20,093 bases of DNA from Clostridia bacterium (GTDB lineage: Bacteria; Bacillota; Clostridia; Saccharofermentanales; UBA5734), in the NCBI GenBank assembly GCA_009929975.1, contig RZZF01000007.1:1-20093 (forward strand), in the 5' to 3' direction. Below the pieces are notes generated by a model. It was not told the DNA's origin. It did no database searches and worked only from the letters and a program-made list of their open reading frames with translations. Made by a program: the position numbers and the translations under genes. This document shows, in pieces, positions 19,762-20,093 of this stretch. How positions within the stretch are numbered: position 1 is the first letter of the stretch; the number at the start of each line of letters is the position of its first letter.

Positions 19762-20093
19762 ATGTCAGGTCATTCAAAATGGAATAATATCAAACGTAAA
19801 AAGGGAGCCGCGGATGCTCAGCGTGGTGCGGTCTTTACAAAAATAGGCCGGGAAATACAGGTCGCGGTCAAAAACGGCGGCGCGGACCCGGAAACGAACA
19901 GCCGGCTGAAAGATGTCATCGCCAAGGCAAAGTCGGTGAATATGCCAAATGACAATATCCAGCGCAGTATCAAGAAGGCGGCTGGATCCGATGAGGCCGA
20001 TAATTACGAAGAAGTCGTGTATGAGGGCTATGGTATCGGCGGTATCGCGGTCATGGTCCGTGCGCTGACGGATAACCGCAACCGGACCGGCGG
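19762..20093 (+). CDS. yebC: YebC/PmpR-family protein, 5' part
   Basis: The open frame begins [20 protein letters not shown] and continues [20 protein letters not shown], then [12 protein letters not shown] and [20 protein letters not shown]. This is the conserved first half of YebC, a roughly 240-residue cytoplasmic protein. Members have been described as transcription regulators and, more recently, as ribosome-associated factors that ease translation of proline stretches. About 110 codons are inside the window, and the rest runs off the right edge. AGGAGG lies seven bases before the ATG at 19762. The gap from the YigZ gene is 29 bases with no terminator, so the two are likely co-transcribed. 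Confidence 0.96.
   Translation, partial: MSGHSKWNNIKRKKGAADAQRGAVFTKIGREIQVAVKNGGADPETNSRLKDVIAKAKSVNMPNDNIQRSIKKAAGSDEADNYEEVVYEGYGIGGIAVMVRALTDNRNRTG

Noticed and set aside
1..20093. CRISPR arrays, tRNA or rRNA genes, insertion sequences and transposases
   Set aside because: No spaced direct repeats, no tRNA-like cloverleaf or rRNA sequence, and no transposase or integrase homology was seen on either strand.

Overview
This window looks like core chromosome from an anaerobic, GC-rich member of the Clostridia (Bacillota). The evidence is a pyruvate:ferredoxin oxidoreductase fragment, a complete Rnf complex in the clostridial order C-D-G-E-A-B, a DnaD-type primosome protein beside a DnaC/DnaI-like loader, strong AGGAGG ribosome sites, TTG and GTG starts, and no aerobic respiratory genes. 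Species cannot be named from sequence alone.

Layout. Bases 1-240 are about 40% GC and hold the 5' part of a DUF4031 gene on the minus strand. At about 241 the composition jumps to about 60% GC, in the middle of a pyruvate:ferredoxin oxidoreductase gene that keeps only its last 267 codons. This is either a rearrangement or an assembly join. Next come a terminator and extended -10 promoter, then the dnaD-like/dnaC-like pair (1193-3237, +), manA (-), and the divergent acpS / SH3-NlpC-like membrane protein pair (4471-6005, +). A bidirectional terminator faces rpmB (-). The rnfCDGEAB operon (11652 down to 6416, -) follows, its genes overlapping or separated by a few bases. A 379-bp divergent intergenic region separates rnfC from an ArsR-type metal sensor and a Zn/Cd-type P-type ATPase (12032-14424, +). 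Then come a thioredoxin-reductase-like flavoprotein (-), serS (+), a DUF4015 lipoprotein (-), and a plus-strand run of a Nudix-like gene, a YigZ-family gene and yebC, which runs off the right edge.

How the genes fit together. PFOR makes reduced ferredoxin. Rnf couples ferredoxin oxidation by NAD+ to ion pumping. The flavoprotein near it has lost the usual NADPH-binding residues and could also draw electrons from ferredoxin. The ArsR/ATPase pair is a self-contained metal-efflux operon with a well-formed operator over its promoter. The rest is housekeeping: replication restart or initiation, mannose-6-phosphate metabolism, carrier-protein activation, cell envelope and translation.

No obviously new multi-gene system is visible. 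The points most worth a second look are three proteins with altered active sites (an NlpC/P60-like protein without its catalytic Cys and His, a Nudix-like protein without most of the Nudix box, and the NADPH-site-less reductase), the Cys-rich tails on RnfE and on the ATPase, several leader hairpins and palindromes, and the junction near base 241.
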